This document shows, piece by piece, positions 42,246 through 43,255 of a stretch of 43,255 nucleotides of DNA. The stretch lies in contig JAQWOV010000010.1 of assembly GCA_029245675.1 (NCBI GenBank), positions 1 to 43,255 on the forward strand, given 5' to 3'. The position numbers and the translations under genes are program-made. Each line of letters begins with the position of its first letter. The first letter of the stretch is position 1. The notes under the pieces were generated by a model. That model made no database searches. It had not been told where the DNA came from and saw nothing but the letters and a program-made list of their open reading frames with translations. Source of the DNA: Acidimicrobiales bacterium. GTDB taxonomy: Bacteria; Actinomycetota; Acidimicrobiia; Acidimicrobiales; MedAcidi-G1.

Positions 42246-42536
42246 ATGCAAAATCTTCTAGACGCTGCCCAACTTAAAGACGCACAGAATCTCTTGCCTG
42301 ATTGGGAAATTAGCGGAGAGTCTCTGTTTCGAATCTTTGTCTTTAAAAATTTTGTTGAGGCTTTTGACTTCATGACTGCGATTTCTTTGATTGCGGAAAA
42401 CATGAACCATCATCCTGATTGGTCAAATGTGTATAACAAGGTTGAAGTTCGTTTAAGCACGCACGACTCTGGTGGAGTTACCTCTCTTGACGTTGATCTT
42501 GCGCTGTCAATGGATTCTTTATTCATTAAGGAATAA
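42246..42536 (+). CDS. Pterin-4a-carbinolamine dehydratase
   Basis: 96 residues, normal length. The active-site pattern [21 protein letters not shown] (two adjacent His, then Trp) is the family signature, following the helix [16 protein letters not shown]. It recycles tetrahydropterin cofactors in other organisms; in bacteria it may also serve molybdopterin-related or folate pathways. ATG 42246 is chosen because the open frame upstream is tRNA-His. Confidence 0.95.
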   Translation: MQNLLDAAQLKDAQNLLPDWEISGESLFRIFVFKNFVEAFDFMTAISLIAENMNHHPDWSNVYNKVEVRLSTHDSGGVTSLDVDLALSMDSLFIKE

Positions 42537-42579
42537 TTTTTAGTTCGTTGCTTTAGGTGCCGCTAGGCTGGTGTGCTTA

Positions 42580-42652
42580 GCGCCTCTAGCTCAATTGGCA
42601 GAGCATCGGACTCTTAATCCGCAGGTTCTGGGTTCGAGTCCCAGGGGGCGCA
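42580..42652 (+). tRNA. tRNA-Lys(CTT), edge of the right GC-rich arm
   Basis: Acceptor GCGCCTC pairs with GGGGCGC (42645-42651), discriminator A 42652. Anticodon loop CTCTTAA gives CTT. T-loop TTCGAGT. The gene is intact, but its last 14 bases plus one recur 78 bp downstream, and the DNA after it changes composition, so it serves as an integration site. Confidence 0.95.
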
Positions 42653-42731
42653 CAACATTGAGCAACATTCGCGGGTGAGGAACGCATCACTGCAATCCAT
42701 TGCTCAATGTCGGCTCTCCCAGGGGGCGCAC
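42639..42731 (+). repeat. 15-bp direct repeat of the tRNA-Lys 3' end (att-like)
   Basis: TCCCAGGGGGCGCAC occurs at 42639-42653 (T-stem and acceptor of tRNA-Lys) and again at 42717-42731, 78 bp apart. Such duplications mark the core of tRNA-targeted integration. Two copies this close suggest a remnant or nested element edge. Confidence 0.7.
42655..42710. repeat. 11-bp perfect inverted repeat between the two att-like copies
   Basis: ACATTGAGCAA (42655-42665) is the exact reverse complement of TTGCTCAATGT (42700-42710), with a 34-nt loop. It fills most of the 63-bp gap between the direct repeats. It could be a hairpin or paired recombinase sites. Confidence 0.65.
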
Positions 42732-42863
42732 TACTTAAACGGAACACCCTGCCTGTGTTGCGGCAGAGGCTAGGCGCCACCGTGTTTGCCTCGGCTCTTT
42801 CCCGAACCGGTTCGGCCAAGCCAGTTCAGGCCCGCGTGGGGCGTCTAGGGCTACCGTCGGGTG

Positions 42864-43001
42864 ATGGGCGAGAGCTGGCTTCAACTACTCCAGCGCCGAG
42901 TGCACGACGGCTGGGTCGCCGTTGTTGCTTGGGTGAAGAGGTTTGGGAAGAGTTGGTCGGACTTAGACGACAAGTTTCCTGGAATGTTTGGAGGATCGTG
43001 A
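42864..43001 (+). CDS. Possible 45-residue small protein
   Basis: ATG 42864 (GTG 42861 also in frame) to TGA 42999-43001 encodes MGESWLQLLQRRVHDGWVAV, continuing to FPGMFGGS. The Trp-rich, amphipathic composition and an acidic SDLDDKF stretch look more protein-like than the other frames here. No ribosome-binding site is obvious. Speculative; no family recognised. Confidence 0.2.
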   Translation: MGESWLQLLQRRVHDGWVAVVAWVKRFGKSWSDLDDKFPGMFGGS

Positions 43002-43050
43002 CCGACCCCGCTCGTAGGTGCGATACCGACCTGGTCGGCTGACGGGAAAT

Positions 43051-43057
43051 AGGGAGG
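43051..43057 (+). promoter_or_regulatory. Strong Shine-Dalgarno of the cupin gene
   Basis: GGGAGGA, 6 nt before ATG 43064. It is stronger than almost any ribosome-binding site in the core, and this fixes the start. Confidence 0.75.
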
Positions 43058-43063
43058 ATCAGT

Positions 43064-43255
43064 ATGAGCGAACCACTCACAAACGAGCATGGTGTCGAGA
43101 TCTTCACGCGGCGTATCTTTCGCTGGGATGAGGTCGACACGGTGCACTGGGACGACGACGGGCTTAATGCACAGATCGTGACCGGCGAGCACATGCACCT
43201 AATCCGGGCCACCTACGCGCCGGGTTCGACCTACGAGATGCACAGTCATCCCCAT
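43064..43255 (+). CDS. Cupin-domain protein, 3' end cut by the window edge
   Basis: 64 codons are visible: MSEPLTNEHGVEIFTRRIFR at the start, then VTGEHMHLIRATYAPGSTYEMHSHPH. The last part matches the first cupin motif (G..Y.MHSHP, metal-binding His pair), so a small beta-barrel metalloprotein is expected. Function cannot be told from the fragment. GC-rich codon use and strong ribosome-binding site set it apart from the core genes. Confidence 0.75.
   Translation, partial: MSEPLTNEHGVEIFTRRIFRWDEVDTVHWDDDGLNAQIVTGEHMHLIRATYAPGSTYEMHSHPH

Larger units (their letters stand above)
42732..43063. other. GC-rich right-arm leader region
   Basis: About 330 bases after the second att-like copy, clearly richer in GC than the core. 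No strong gene is seen; a 45-codon frame (42864-43001) is listed separately. It ends with the strong ribosome-binding site of the cupin gene. Confidence 0.5.

Noticed and set aside
42707-43042. Plus-strand 111-codon frame in the right arm
   Set aside because: It spans the second att-like repeat and has Arg/Ala-rich composition typical of a non-coding GC-rich frame.

Overview
The window looks like a chromosomal segment of a low-GC, streamlined actinobacterium, most likely a planktonic Acidimicrobiia-type lineage. This is inferred from gene content and order: class II DAHP synthase, a RamB-type regulator beside aceB/aceA, an actinobacterial ClpP2-type protease, and the mreBCD-mrdA-rodA / radical SAM / RNase E / L21-L27-Obg-ProB block. 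The core, about 5.25-42.65 kb, is AT-leaning and dense with housekeeping genes. Both ends are clearly GC-rich by eye, use different codons, and are joined to the core exactly at tRNA genes.

Left arm (1-5.25 kb): a 5'-truncated lipoprotein, an SF1 (UvrD/PcrA-like) helicase with a nuclease-like insertion and a C-terminal Tudor-like domain, and a tyrosine recombinase. It ends in the 3' half of a tRNA-Ala(GGC), so it reads as the integrase-proximal end of a genomic island. Right arm (42.65-43.26 kb): directly after tRNA-Lys(CTT), a 15-bp copy of the tRNA 3' end recurs 78 bp downstream. An 11-bp inverted repeat lies between the two copies, and GC-rich DNA with a truncated cupin gene follows.

Core, left to right: a tandem DUF2061 membrane protein; a small minus-strand gene interrupted by one in-frame TGA (candidate selenoprotein or pseudogene); a secreted HNH/Excalibur nuclease-like lipoprotein with a 36-bp tandem repeat; a PPOX/F420-type flavoprotein; rsfS, an LCP/LytR_C protein and nadD; a sigma-70 factor; class II DAHP synthase; a MoxR ATPase/CoxE-like VWA pair; and murJ. 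Then come two long minus-strand blocks: proB, obg, rpmA, rplU, rne, TIGR03936, TIGR03960, rodA, mrdA, mreD, mreC, mreB (peptidoglycan elongation, ribosome assembly, RNA decay), and ndk, folC, clpX, clpP, tig (nucleotides, folate, protein quality control). After tRNA-Gly lie a metallophosphoesterase, the RamB-like regulator divergent from aceB and aceA (glyoxylate shunt), tRNA-Arg, an FAD-dependent amine/D-amino-acid oxidoreductase, tRNA-His, a pterin carbinolamine dehydratase and tRNA-Lys.

A recurring signal is TAnnnT placed 6-7 nt before start codons that lack a Shine-Dalgarno sequence. This suggests that many first genes are transcribed leaderless. The observations most worth following are the in-frame-TGA gene with a SECIS-like hairpin (5976-6281), the two tRNA-bounded GC-rich arms, and the helicase-nuclease carried on the left island.
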